DNA from: Methanoregula sp.
GTDB lineage: Archaea > Halobacteriota > Methanomicrobia > Methanomicrobiales > Methanospirillaceae
Direction of reading: 5' to 3'
NCBI GenBank assembly: GCA_026394635.1
Contig: JAPKXV010000249.1
Location: 1-24,794 of the forward strand
Length of the DNA: 24,794 nucleotides
Below are positions 14,306 to 21,848 of the stretch, one piece after another; position 1 is the first letter of the stretch, and every line of letters starts with the position of its first letter. The translations under genes were made by a program, and so were the position numbers. Under the pieces are notes generated by a model. That model had not been told where the DNA came from, ran no database searches, and saw nothing but the letters and a program-made list of their open reading frames with translations.

Positions 14306-15954
14306 AGTTCAATCCTGAGGACTGGAAGAGGAAGGCACATGAGAATTTCGAAGGGGCATGGCACGAGGGGCCGTCGGTGCTCACCCCCCCAGGCCATGCC
14401 GGAAGGTACCCGTGCCTTGCCTATAAGCGGGCGCAGGCACACCCGGTCTTTGCGACCATCAACCGGCTGCGCGAGACCTATCTTGCGCTCGGCTTTGATG
14501 AAGCGGAGAACCCGGTGATCGTTGAGGAAAAGGACATCTACCGGCAGTTCGGGCCTGAAGCCATGGCGGTGCTCGACCGGGTCTTTTATCTCGGCGGGCT
14601 CCCGCGCCCGAATGTCGGGATCTCGCGTAAACAACTGGATGAGATCAATGACCTGGTAAAAAGCCACCGTAGCCCCCTTGCCCACAGCGATACCAACCCG
14701 GCCAAAACACACCCGGTGGAGGCGCCATATAATCCCATGACGCAGGAGACCGAGGAACACCTCCGGGAAACGCTCCATGCGTATAAGAAGTCCGAGATCG
14801 ATGGAGACGAGCTCACGATCGAGCTCGCAAAGGTCCTCGGTGTCGACGATGCACTGGTGGTGCACATCCTCGATGCAGTCTTCCCTGAGTTCAAAGCCCT
14901 TGCTCCTGAATCCTCGCGCAGCACCCTGCGCAGCCATATGACGAGCGGCTGGTTTTTAACCCTTGGCGCCATCTGGGAGCGGACACCGCTGCCCCTCCGG
15001 CTCTTCTCGGTTGACCGCTGTTTCCGGCGCGAGCAGGCCGAAGGCCCGACCCGGCTTATGACCTACCACTCCGCGTCCTGCATTGTTGCCGGAGAGGATA
15101 TCACCAACGAAGAAGGGAAAGCGGTCAGCGAGGCGCTCCTTTCCTCGTTCGGGTATACCGATTTCCGTTTCCAGCCCGATGAGAAACGGTCCAAGTACTA
15201 TATGCCGGACACCCAGACCGAAGTGTATGCCCGTCACCCGGTGCACGGCTGGGTTGAGGTTGCGACGTTTGGCATGTACTCTCCCTCGGCACTCGCGGAG
15301 TATGGGATTGGTGTCCCGGTCATGAACCTCGGGCTCGGGGTTGAGCGGCTTGCCATGATCGCGTATAATGCAGACGATGTGCGGCAGCTCGTCTTCCCGC
15401 AGTTCTTCCCGCGACCGGTCACCGATCATGAGATTTCCCGCGCCGTCCATCTCCGCGAGGAGCCAGTCTCACCGGAAGGAAAACTGCTTGCAGCTGCCAT
15501 TGCCCGGGTTGCCACAGCGAATGCAACTGCCCCGGGCCCCTGCTCGTTTGATGTCTGGCAAGGCACTCTTGGAGGGGGGACGGTAAAAGTGTCAGTCGAG
15601 GAGCCGGAGTCCAATGCAAAGCTCTGCGGTCCTGCCTGCGCTAACGAAATATTCGTACACGATGGATCGATTCTTGGTGTGCCGGATGCAGAGAAGTGGA
15701 AACAGGTGCGGACAGAAGGTGTGGCAACCGGCATCAGCTACCTGAGCGCAGTTGCAGCACTCGCTGCTGCCCGTATTGAAGAAGCAGCCCGGTGTGGAAA
15801 GTCCACCACCGTGCAGGTGAAAATGGCAAAACTGCCCAGCGATATCAACCTGAAGATCGAAGATTACGCGATGCGTGCCGTCACGGACAACAACAAGAAA
15901 GTGGACGTGCGGGGGCCGGTCTTTCTTTCGGTCCGCTCAATCGTGCAGGAATAA
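14302..15954 (+). CDS. sepS: O-phosphoseryl-tRNA(Cys) synthetase (SepRS)
   Basis: SepRS attaches phosphoserine to tRNA-Cys. A partner, SepCysS, then converts it to Cys-tRNA-Cys, the indirect route of many methanogens. The 550-residue product is a class II synthetase. It opens with MKFNPEDWKRKAHENFEGAW, with motif 2 in CFRREQAEGPTRLMTYHSASC and motif 3 in NLGLGVERLAMI. The C-terminal domain (about 450-550) has KLCGPACANEIFVHDG. The ATG overlaps the taw1 stop (ATGA). SepCysS and SepCysE are not in this window. A T-rich terminator follows directly. Confidence 0.97.
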   Translation: MKFNPEDWKRKAHENFEGAWHEGPSVLTPPGHAGRYPCLAYKRAQAHPVFATINRLRETYLALGFDEAENPVIVEEKDIYRQFGPEAMAVLDRVFYLGGLPRPNVGISRKQLDEINDLVKSHRSPLAHSDTNPAKTHPVEAPYNPMTQETEEHLRETLHAYKKSEIDGDELTIELAKVLGVDDALVVHILDAVFPEFKALAPESSRSTLRSHMTSGWFLTLGAIWERTPLPLRLFSVDRCFRREQAEGPTRLMTYHSASCIVAGEDITNEEGKAVSEALLSSFGYTDFRFQPDEKRSKYYMPDTQTEVYARHPVHGWVEVATFGMYSPSALAEYGIGVPVMNLGLGVERLAMIAYNADDVRQLVFPQFFPRPVTDHEISRAVHLREEPVSPEGKLLAAAIARVATANATAPGPCSFDVWQGTLGGGTVKVSVEEPESNAKLCGPACANEIFVHDGSILGVPDAEKWKQVRTEGVATGISYLSAVAALAAARIEEAARCGKSTTVQVKMAKLPSDINLKIEDYAMRAVTDNNKKVDVRGPVFLSVRSIVQE

Positions 15955-15958
15955 TCCG

Positions 15959-15970
15959 TTTTCCTTTTTT
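15959..15970 (+). terminator. Oligo-T terminator after sepS
   Basis: TTTTCCTTTTTT begins 5 nt after the sepS stop. It is a typical archaeal U-tract end for the prf1-argS-taw1-sepS run. Confidence 0.6.
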
Positions 15971-16110
15971 ATCCATTATGGCGCAGGAATCCGGTCATGG
16001 ACGTTTGCGTACCAGAAGAATTACTGACAGATTATCAGCAGCGGCCATAGCTGTCCTGCTGGTCCCCTCAGTGCCCAAACGAGAGGAAGCAGATTCCTTG
16101 AGATTACGTG

Positions 16111-16128
16111 TGTTAGAAATAGATAACA
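16111..16128. repeat. Operator-like direct repeat, copy 1
   Basis: TGTTAGAAATAGATAACA is an 18-bp element with 5-bp inverted arms (TGTTA / TAACA). It is repeated exactly 32 bp further on, about three helical turns, so dimers would bind on the same face of the DNA. The position before a small XRE repressor gene suggests an autoregulatory operator (inference). Confidence 0.7.
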
Positions 16129-16142
16129 TTAATATCAATGGA

Positions 16143-16160
16143 TGTTAGAAATAGATAACA
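16143..16160. repeat. Operator-like direct repeat, copy 2
   Basis: An identical 18-bp copy of the element at 16111-16128, separated from it by a 14-bp AT-rich spacer. It lies 78 bp before the XRE start codon. Confidence 0.7.
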
Positions 16161-16237
16161 ACACGAGTGAGTGAAATGAGGCAACGGGATATGTGTCGTA
16201 TCGGTTTCGGTTTTGGACTACGTGGGAGTGCCTGTTT

Positions 16238-16471
16238 GTGCAGACAAGAATAAAAGAATACCGGACGCGCTTTTCCATCACCCAAGACGATCTCGCAAAA
16301 AGGGTCGGAGTCCGGCGGGAGACGATCGTTTTTCTGGAACAGGGAAAATATAACCCGTCACTCAGGCTCGCCCATGATATCGCAATCGTCCTGAATGCGA
16401 GGATTGATGACCTGTTCCTCTTTGATGACGGCCAGCCGGAGCCTGAAGACAGGGTTGTGCTGGTGGACTGA
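16238..16471 (+). CDS. XRE-family HTH transcriptional regulator (YozG-like)
   Basis: This 77-residue, single-domain DNA-binding protein is almost entirely a Cro/C1 helix-turn-helix. The sequence reads RIKEYRTRFSITQDDLAKRV, then GVRRETIVFLEQGKYNPSLR, and ends in an acidic tail EPEDRVVLVD. The HTH recognition helix is around VGVRRETIVFLEQG. The frame is open further upstream, but family members begin just before RIKEYR, and the GTG at 16238 has GGAG 10 nt upstream, so it is preferred. It probably acts as a dimeric repressor of its own promoter through the two 18-bp elements upstream. Its other targets are unknown. The gene is convergent with the helicase gene, 11 bp apart. Confidence 0.85.
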   Translation: MQTRIKEYRTRFSITQDDLAKRVGVRRETIVFLEQGKYNPSLRLAHDIAIVLNARIDDLFLFDDGQPEPEDRVVLVD

Positions 16472-16482
16472 GTCGTGTGCTG

Positions 16483-18792
16483 TCAGGAAACAATTCGTCC
16501 GGGTTCACCCGTGAGACCGGCACAGTCCGCTTTTTTCTGACCTTCACAGAGATCCTCAAGGATTAGTACAGTCGCTTCTTTGTCAAGCGGCACATTGTCG
16601 TTCCCGCACTTGGGGGAGTAGATGCAGGAGGGGCACCCTTTCTCGCACCTGCAGTCCCGGACAAGCTCATGCGCTGTTGCAAAGAGCTCAGGGAGGACCT
16701 CATATGCCTTCTCGGCAAGCCCGATCCCGCCTTCATAGGCATCGTACACAAAGATTGCCGGTTCGCCATCGTCACCGTACATGGGTGACGACAATCCCCC
16801 GATGTCCCACCGGTCGCACATCACATGCAGGGGCATAAGGGCAATAATCGCGTGTTCCGCGCCGTGCAGTCCACCAGCAAAATCGGAACCTGCTCCACAA
16901 ACCTTCTGTCCGGTATCGGCAGGAGGGGTGATCCGGAACGCCTTTGTCCTGAAGATGAGTGGCGGGAGCGAGAGAGGTTCCACACCGATAATAGTATCCC
17001 CGCGCTTGATCTTGTACGCGGTATACCGCTCGGTCACTTCCACTGCACAAAATGAACATATGGCACCGTTGATTGTCCGGGTTTTGTGCGTATCGATGAC
17101 CGAAAGGCTGACCTCTTTTAACGGCTGCGTGTAATAGTCAACATCGACGCTGGCGACACGGACCGTGTGCATCTCAAGGTCCATCTCCCGGACAACGTAG
17201 CTCTCCCCCTGGTGCAGCATGATCGCACCGGGATGCGCTTCACGGAATGCATGGGGACGGTCCATCGTTTCAAGGAGCCTCCCCTTGCTCATAATCCGGA
17301 ACGTTTCCGGGGAAATGCCATCGAGGGTTACCGCATCTGCCACCCTGCCCCTTCCTGAGTACACCCAGCCGCGGGAGGTCTGTTTCAAGAGGTCCCGTGA
17401 CGCAAGTTCCGCGCGGAGGGAGAGGTATTCATCCCCGAAATATTCCGGGCCTGTGTCATCCTGTAACGGGATCTCTGCTGCAGCGCAGAGGATATGCCCG
17501 GAAACGATATAGGGGTTCTCCGTATCCACAACCGCATGCTCGTGCGGACGCCCGAAAAACTGGTCGGGGTGGTTCATGAAATACTGGTCGAGCGGGTTTG
17601 CCTGTGCAACAAGGATGGCAAGCGAGATGTCCCCTTTTCTCCCGGCACGCCCGGACTGCTGCCGGGTCGATATCATCGTACCGGGGTAGCCGGAGATGAT
17701 CACGGCATCAAGTGTGCCAATATCGATGCCAAGTTCAAGCGCGTTGGTCGAGACCACCCCTTTCAGCGAGCCTTCCTTAAGCTGCCGCTCGAGCGCCCTC
17801 CGTTCTTCCGGGAGATAGCCGGCCCTGTATGCAGCGATCGAACCGGCGAGATTTGGGGAAAAAAGCCGGGCATCCTCACGTGCCCACACCGTAATCAGCT
17901 CTGCCATCTTCCGGGACCCGGTAAAGCAGAGCGTCTGGAGACCGGCTTTCACACAACTGACCAGCAGGTCTTTTGTCTCTTCGTGGGTTGAACGCTCACC
18001 GATCCCGTCATAGAACGGGTTATAGAGGACAAAGTGCTTCCTGCCATGGGGAGATCCGTCTTGGTCCACGAGTTCAAACGACCGGCCGGTCAGCCGTCCG
18101 GCAAACTCCCGCGGGTTTGCGAGCGTTGCAGTTGAAAGAATGAACTGCGGGTCTGACCGGTAATGATGGCAGAGGCGGAGCAACCTGCGGAGCAATAATG
18201 CAATATGGGACCCAAAGACCCCCCGGTACCGGTGCGCCTCGTCAACTACGATGAACTCGAGATGAGAGAGAAATCCGCTCCATTTAAAATGCCACGGGAG
18301 CACCTGGTGAATTTCATAGGGGTTGGAGATGATGACCCGTGCATTCTCCCGGATTGCCGGCCGTTTTGACTGCGGTGTGTCTCCGTCATAGATCGCCGGT
18401 TTTGCGGAAATTCCCGTGAAGCGCGCCATCTGTTCAAGGGTAGCAAGCTGGTCGTTCGCCAGCGCTTTTGTCGGGTACAGGTAGAGCGCCCGTGCCTTGG
18501 GATCTGTCGCCAGCCGCTCAAATACCGGGATATTGAATGCAAGTGTCTTGCCACTTGCTGTCGGGGTTGTGATGATCACATTTTTTCCATCGCGGATATG
18601 GCTGATGGCACTGCACTGGTGCGTGTAAAGCCGTCGTCTGCCCTGCTCAAGGTACGCGGTGATGGACTCATGAAGCGGGACGGACAATGTGCCGAACTGC
18701 GGTGGTTCCGGTTCGGTGATGCTCGTATGCACAACCCGTTTCCGGTACACCGGGTTCTGTTCTAGGAGCCCGAGAAGATCAGCAATCGCCAT
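16483..18792 (-). CDS. DEAH-box helicase with C-terminal DUF1998, MrfA/YprA-like
   Basis: This superfamily 2 DNA helicase has 769 residues. It shows Walker A TPTASGKT (76-83), the DEAH box (184-187, VVDEAHRYRG), motif III STATLAN and motif VI QQSGRAGRKGD. The C-terminal DUF1998 region has a cysteine cluster CRCEKGCPSC plus CGNDN (Cys 714, 716, 720, 723, 729) that probably binds zinc. This layout matches Bacillus YprA/MrfA, which with the exonuclease MrfB removes mitomycin adducts independently of UvrABC, and is related to eukaryotic Hrq1. The start at 18792 has GAGGA 5 nt upstream. It overlaps the exonuclease gene by 14 nt, so the two are coupled. A 12-residue extension to 18828 is possible but less likely. 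Confidence 0.92.
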   Translation of the reverse strand: MAIADLLGLLEQNPVYRKRVVHTSITEPEPPQFGTLSVPLHESITAYLEQGRRRLYTHQCSAISHIRDGKNVIITTPTASGKTLAFNIPVFERLATDPKARALYLYPTKALANDQLATLEQMARFTGISAKPAIYDGDTPQSKRPAIRENARVIISNPYEIHQVLPWHFKWSGFLSHLEFIVVDEAHRYRGVFGSHIALLLRRLLRLCHHYRSDPQFILSTATLANPREFAGRLTGRSFELVDQDGSPHGRKHFVLYNPFYDGIGERSTHEETKDLLVSCVKAGLQTLCFTGSRKMAELITVWAREDARLFSPNLAGSIAAYRAGYLPEERRALERQLKEGSLKGVVSTNALELGIDIGTLDAVIISGYPGTMISTRQQSGRAGRKGDISLAILVAQANPLDQYFMNHPDQFFGRPHEHAVVDTENPYIVSGHILCAAAEIPLQDDTGPEYFGDEYLSLRAELASRDLLKQTSRGWVYSGRGRVADAVTLDGISPETFRIMSKGRLLETMDRPHAFREAHPGAIMLHQGESYVVREMDLEMHTVRVASVDVDYYTQPLKEVSLSVIDTHKTRTINGAICSFCAVEVTERYTAYKIKRGDTIIGVEPLSLPPLIFRTKAFRITPPADTGQKVCGAGSDFAGGLHGAEHAIIALMPLHVMCDRWDIGGLSSPMYGDDGEPAIFVYDAYEGGIGLAEKAYEVLPELFATAHELVRDCRCEKGCPSCIYSPKCGNDNVPLDKEATVLILEDLCEGQKKADCAGLTGEPGRIVS

Positions 18793-19864
18793 GGACGTCC
18801 TCAAGCAACCGGAAGAAGAGCATCGCAAGCGAGACTACGTCCTGCTTATTATGCTCGATGATCGGGACGAGCGCCCCGCAGTTGTTTGTGTGCAGGTATG
18901 TTTCGTAGAACTCCGGCACCATCTGGCCGGGGACATCATCTTCCCGCACTATGCCAAAGATCTCTTTTTCAAGCGCACAAAGGCGGAATGAAGAGAGTTG
19001 ATCGCGCCACCTCCTCTTTGAGAAGTGGAGGACATCGAAGTGCGGGACCGGGGGGATACTCCCCCTACCATAATAGGCAAGCCGGTCCCTGAGGTACGGC
19101 AGGTCAAAGGATTTTCCATTGAACGTCACAAGAGCCGGGCGGTCAATGGAAAGATGATCGCGTGCCGCAACCAGCGCTGCCTGCTCCTCGTCGATATCGC
19201 GCAGCAGGTACTGGTATACAATCAGTCGCCCGTTCTCAATTTTCCCGATCCCAATCAGGATGACCGGGCGGGAGAAGAGTCCCAGTGTCTCGATATCCAA
19301 AAACACATACTCCTCCGGCTCATGGAACCCGGCAGCCCCAAGTGCGAGCGGGTGGGACCATGCATGCCGTCTGCCGACGAGATTTACAATGTCTGCAGAG
19401 CTGCCACCCTCAAGCTGTTCGATCACCTGCAGGGCCGGCATGCGGAACTTCGGGTTCTGTGCAAGGTCGCAGAGGGTCCGGTACCCCCGTGCATGTAACC
19501 GGCGCTGGGTTATCTTACCGATCCCGTGGACCAGCGTGAGATCAGCGAGGAAACCTGACCTTATCTTTTCGATATCTATTGTCCTGCAGCCAAGCGGGTG
19601 CCGGCTCTTCAGACAGAAGCATACGCCTCCCTCATTGGCCAGTTCTTCACCGTCAAAAACCTTGCTGAAGGAAATACCCTCGTAAGACTTCATCAGCCCG
19701 GCGAGGTGCTCCCGTGCCTTGTCATATTCAGAGGAAAAAACATACCGGCCCAAAAAACTTGTCCCGAAAATATTCCCGTCGCGGATGACCTCATACTCCC
19801 GCAGCGTTTCCATACGCTGCTGCCAGAGGGCACCGATGCGGGCAGGGGCTTCTGTGGCAACCAT
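18779..19864 (-). CDS. DEDD-family exonuclease with HhH, MrfB/YprB-like
   Basis: This predicted 3'-5' DNA exonuclease has the RNase H fold and 361 residues. The N-terminal part (1-105) is not recognised. It is followed by a helix-hairpin-helix with VHGIGKITQRRLHARGYRTL (112-131). The DEDD domain has FLDIETLGL (188-196; Asp190, Glu192), TFNGKSFDLPYLRDR (247-261; Asp254) and HNKQDVVSL (338-346; Asp342). The order HhH then DEDD is that of YprB/MrfB. The last residues overlap the helicase start, forming a two-gene repair operon. A TATA box (AT-rich, 19890-19897) sits about 26 nt upstream of the ATG, so the transcript is probably nearly leaderless, which fits the missing Shine-Dalgarno. Confidence 0.88.
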   Translation of the reverse strand: MVATEAPARIGALWQQRMETLREYEVIRDGNIFGTSFLGRYVFSSEYDKAREHLAGLMKSYEGISFSKVFDGEELANEGGVCFCLKSRHPLGCRTIDIEKIRSGFLADLTLVHGIGKITQRRLHARGYRTLCDLAQNPKFRMPALQVIEQLEGGSSADIVNLVGRRHAWSHPLALGAAGFHEPEEYVFLDIETLGLFSRPVILIGIGKIENGRLIVYQYLLRDIDEEQAALVAARDHLSIDRPALVTFNGKSFDLPYLRDRLAYYGRGSIPPVPHFDVLHFSKRRWRDQLSSFRLCALEKEIFGIVREDDVPGQMVPEFYETYLHTNNCGALVPIIEHNKQDVVSLAMLFFRLLEDVHGDC

Positions 19865-19889
19865 CGTCAGAATACCATCCGGAACCTGT

Positions 19890-19897
19890 ATTATAAA
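19890..19897 (-). promoter_or_regulatory. TATA box of the exonuclease-helicase operon
   Basis: The minus strand reads TTTATAAT here. The centre is about 29 nt before the ATG at 19864, so transcription should start within a few bases of the start codon. Confidence 0.55.
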
Positions 19898-20013
19898 CCC
19901 CTGCTCGTGTGGAGTGAAAGTGAAGCAATGCTAATACTGTTACCCTGCAAACAAGAACAGCAGGAGCAGATAGACAGGATAAAAAATGAACCGGTCTTTA
20001 CGAAGTGGTCACC

Positions 20014-20784
20014 ATGATGGATGTCAAAGGGTTCCTCATCGATCTTGATGGCGTTCTCACTCTTGGAAACAGGGCGATCGACGGAGCGCAGGAGGCAATC
20101 GACCTGCTCAAAGAAAAAAAAATCCGGTTCCGGTGTGTGTCAAACACGACGCGGGCGTGCCGGAAAACGATCGCAGAACGACTGGCCCGGCTCGGGTTTG
20201 ACATCCCGGAGTCCTCACTGTTCACCCCGCCCCTTGCGGCCATCGCCTGTATGAACGCTGCAGGAAAGCATCGCTGCATGCTGGTCACAACAGGCGACGT
20301 CCATAAGGATTTTGAACACACATTCGACCTAAACGGAGGTGCTGCAACCGATTACGTTGTTATCGGGGATGCCGGGGATACTATGACATACAGGCTCCTG
20401 AATACAGCGTTTTGTGCAGTGAACGCGGGTGCAGAGATCATTGCACTGGAAAAAGACCGGTTCTGGATGTCCCCGGACGGCCTGATGCTTTCTGCCGGGC
20501 CGTTTGTTGCAGCGCTGGAATTTGCAACCGGAAAAACTGCAACGGTTGTTGGCAAGCCATCACCGAAGTTTTTTGAAATGGCGCTCAAAGACATGAACGT
20601 CCGCACTGACCAGGCATTAATGATCGGGGATGACATCCTCACCGATATCGCGGGCGCACGCTCAATGGGCATGAAGACAGGTCTTGTCAGGACGGGAAAA
20701 TTTAATGAGGAGTCGCTCAGGAGCGCACCTGTCACGCCGGACTGGGTCATCGACTCGATCGCAAACATCAGGGATCTTCTATGA
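20014..20784 (+). CDS. HAD-superfamily phosphatase, subclass IIA (NagD/LHPP-like)
   Basis: This is a cytoplasmic phosphohydrolase of unknown substrate, 256 residues from ATG 20014. HAD motif I is DLDGVL with nucleophile Asp10 and acid Asp12. Motif II is SNTTR, motif III is the Lys in GKPSPKFF, and motif IV is GDDILTDI. A C2-type cap (about 75-180) lies between motifs II and III, as in subclass IIA. The frame could start at GTG 20005, but tandem ATG codons at 20014/20017 give the usual start close to motif I. A-rich GGATAAAAAATG about 30 nt upstream may be the TATA element. The stop overlaps the next gene by 4 nt. Confidence 0.9.
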   Translation: MMDVKGFLIDLDGVLTLGNRAIDGAQEAIDLLKEKKIRFRCVSNTTRACRKTIAERLARLGFDIPESSLFTPPLAAIACMNAAGKHRCMLVTTGDVHKDFEHTFDLNGGAATDYVVIGDAGDTMTYRLLNTAFCAVNAGAEIIALEKDRFWMSPDGLMLSAGPFVAALEFATGKTATVVGKPSPKFFEMALKDMNVRTDQALMIGDDILTDIAGARSMGMKTGLVRTGKFNEESLRSAPVTPDWVIDSIANIRDLL

Positions 20785-21848
20785 ACCCGGGCTCCTCCCC
20801 CCGTTGTGCGGGATTTTTTATTGGGCATAAAAAAACCTGTCTTGCGGTGCTTCTGGTGCTGTGCGTCGTGTTGTCGCTTGGGTGTATTGAGACATTGTTG
20901 CACCAGGAAAAAGTGGTCACCCCCCACATCATCCCGGTCAATAATGCACCGGCACCTGCCTCACCCACCTACACGTTCCCCTTTGAACGCTCCACCATCA
21001 CCTTCACGGTGCCGGTGAATGGGTCGGTCTATGCAGGTGCAAAAGCAGCAGACAAGGAAGTGACGATTTACGGGAATGTATCCAGAAAAGACTGGGTCAC
21101 CCAAACTTACTTGTCCATGACAAACGACCCTAACCAGGAACAATTTTATAAAGACCTGATCACCAGATTCCGCGAGATCCGGCAACGGAGCGCCCTTGCT
21201 GATGACGAATACGTGGAACTGATCTCGGTCTTTGTCCAGTCGATACACTATGAGACCATTGCCGAAAACCCGGTCAAGTTTCCTGTCGAAACATTCACGG
21301 ACAAATCCGGCGATTGTGATGACAAGAGCCTGCTGCTCGCCGGTCTCCTCTCGCGCGAGGGGTATCGGGTCGCATTACTCTCGTTTCCCGATGAGGCGCA
21401 CATGGCAGTCGGTATCGCATGCCCGGGCACAGATTACAAAAACACGGGGTATGCCTATATCGAGACAACCAACTTCTCCTTTGTCGGTGTCCCGCTTGAC
21501 GGTCTCGCGGGCGGGGTAGTGCTCAACTCTGACCCCATCGTGATCCCGGTGGGCGATGGGACAAAGACCTATGGAGCCTGCGACCAGACCCGGTTTCTGC
21601 ATGAGACATACGTCATCACAGGTACGCGGTTTTCCGATCTCTCCACCCAGGCAGATTCGTTAAAAAACGAGTTGCAGTCCCTCAGAAGTAGCGGCACTAT
21701 CAAAACATACAACCTCCGGGTGCCGGTGTACAATGCCCTGATTGGAAGATTAACACAGAATGCCGGGGTGCACAATTACATCCTTAATCACCAGTACGAC
21801 CGTACAGGGACGTATACCTGGGTCAACGATCACATCGCAGGGCTCTAA
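20781..21848 (+). CDS. Transglutaminase-like lipoprotein
   Basis: This membrane-anchored protein has a transglutaminase/protease-like fold, 355 residues, function unknown. A basic start and hydrophobic segment (20-34) lead to a lipobox Leu-Ser-Leu-Gly-Cys35. The catalytic core has SGDCDDKS (Cys179) and FPDEAHMAVG (His207), with YIETTN a candidate for the third residue. The flanking domains are not recognised. Such proteins are common among Methanomicrobiales surface proteins. It overlaps the HAD gene by ATGA, so the pair is co-translated, although one product is cytoplasmic and the other extracytoplasmic. Its TAA overlaps the stop of the convergent methyltransferase gene (shared bases 21845-21848). 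Confidence 0.85.
   Translation: MNPGSSPRCAGFFIGHKKTCLAVLLVLCVVLSLGCIETLLHQEKVVTPHIIPVNNAPAPASPTYTFPFERSTITFTVPVNGSVYAGAKAADKEVTIYGNVSRKDWVTQTYLSMTNDPNQEQFYKDLITRFREIRQRSALADDEYVELISVFVQSIHYETIAENPVKFPVETFTDKSGDCDDKSLLLAGLLSREGYRVALLSFPDEAHMAVGIACPGTDYKNTGYAYIETTNFSFVGVPLDGLAGGVVLNSDPIVIPVGDGTKTYGACDQTRFLHETYVITGTRFSDLSTQADSLKNELQSLRSSGTIKTYNLRVPVYNALIGRLTQNAGVHNYILNHQYDRTGTYTWVNDHIAGL

Larger units (their letters stand above)
15971..16237 (+). promoter_or_regulatory. Regulator gene upstream region
   Basis: This stretch between the sepS terminator and the XRE gene has no convincing gene. A short open frame covers part of it, but it lacks a Shine-Dalgarno and ends within the repeats. Its notable content is a pair of identical 18-bp elements (listed separately), AT-rich spacers around them, and GGAG at 16224-16227 serving the XRE gene. 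Confidence 0.5.

Noticed and set aside
15978..16148. Short plus-strand ORF after sepS
   Set aside because: No Shine-Dalgarno, no recognisable composition or family, and it runs into the first operator repeat.
16111..16160. Start of a CRISPR array
   Set aside because: Only two copies, 18 bp with a 14-bp spacer, no further units and no cas genes. An operator fits better.
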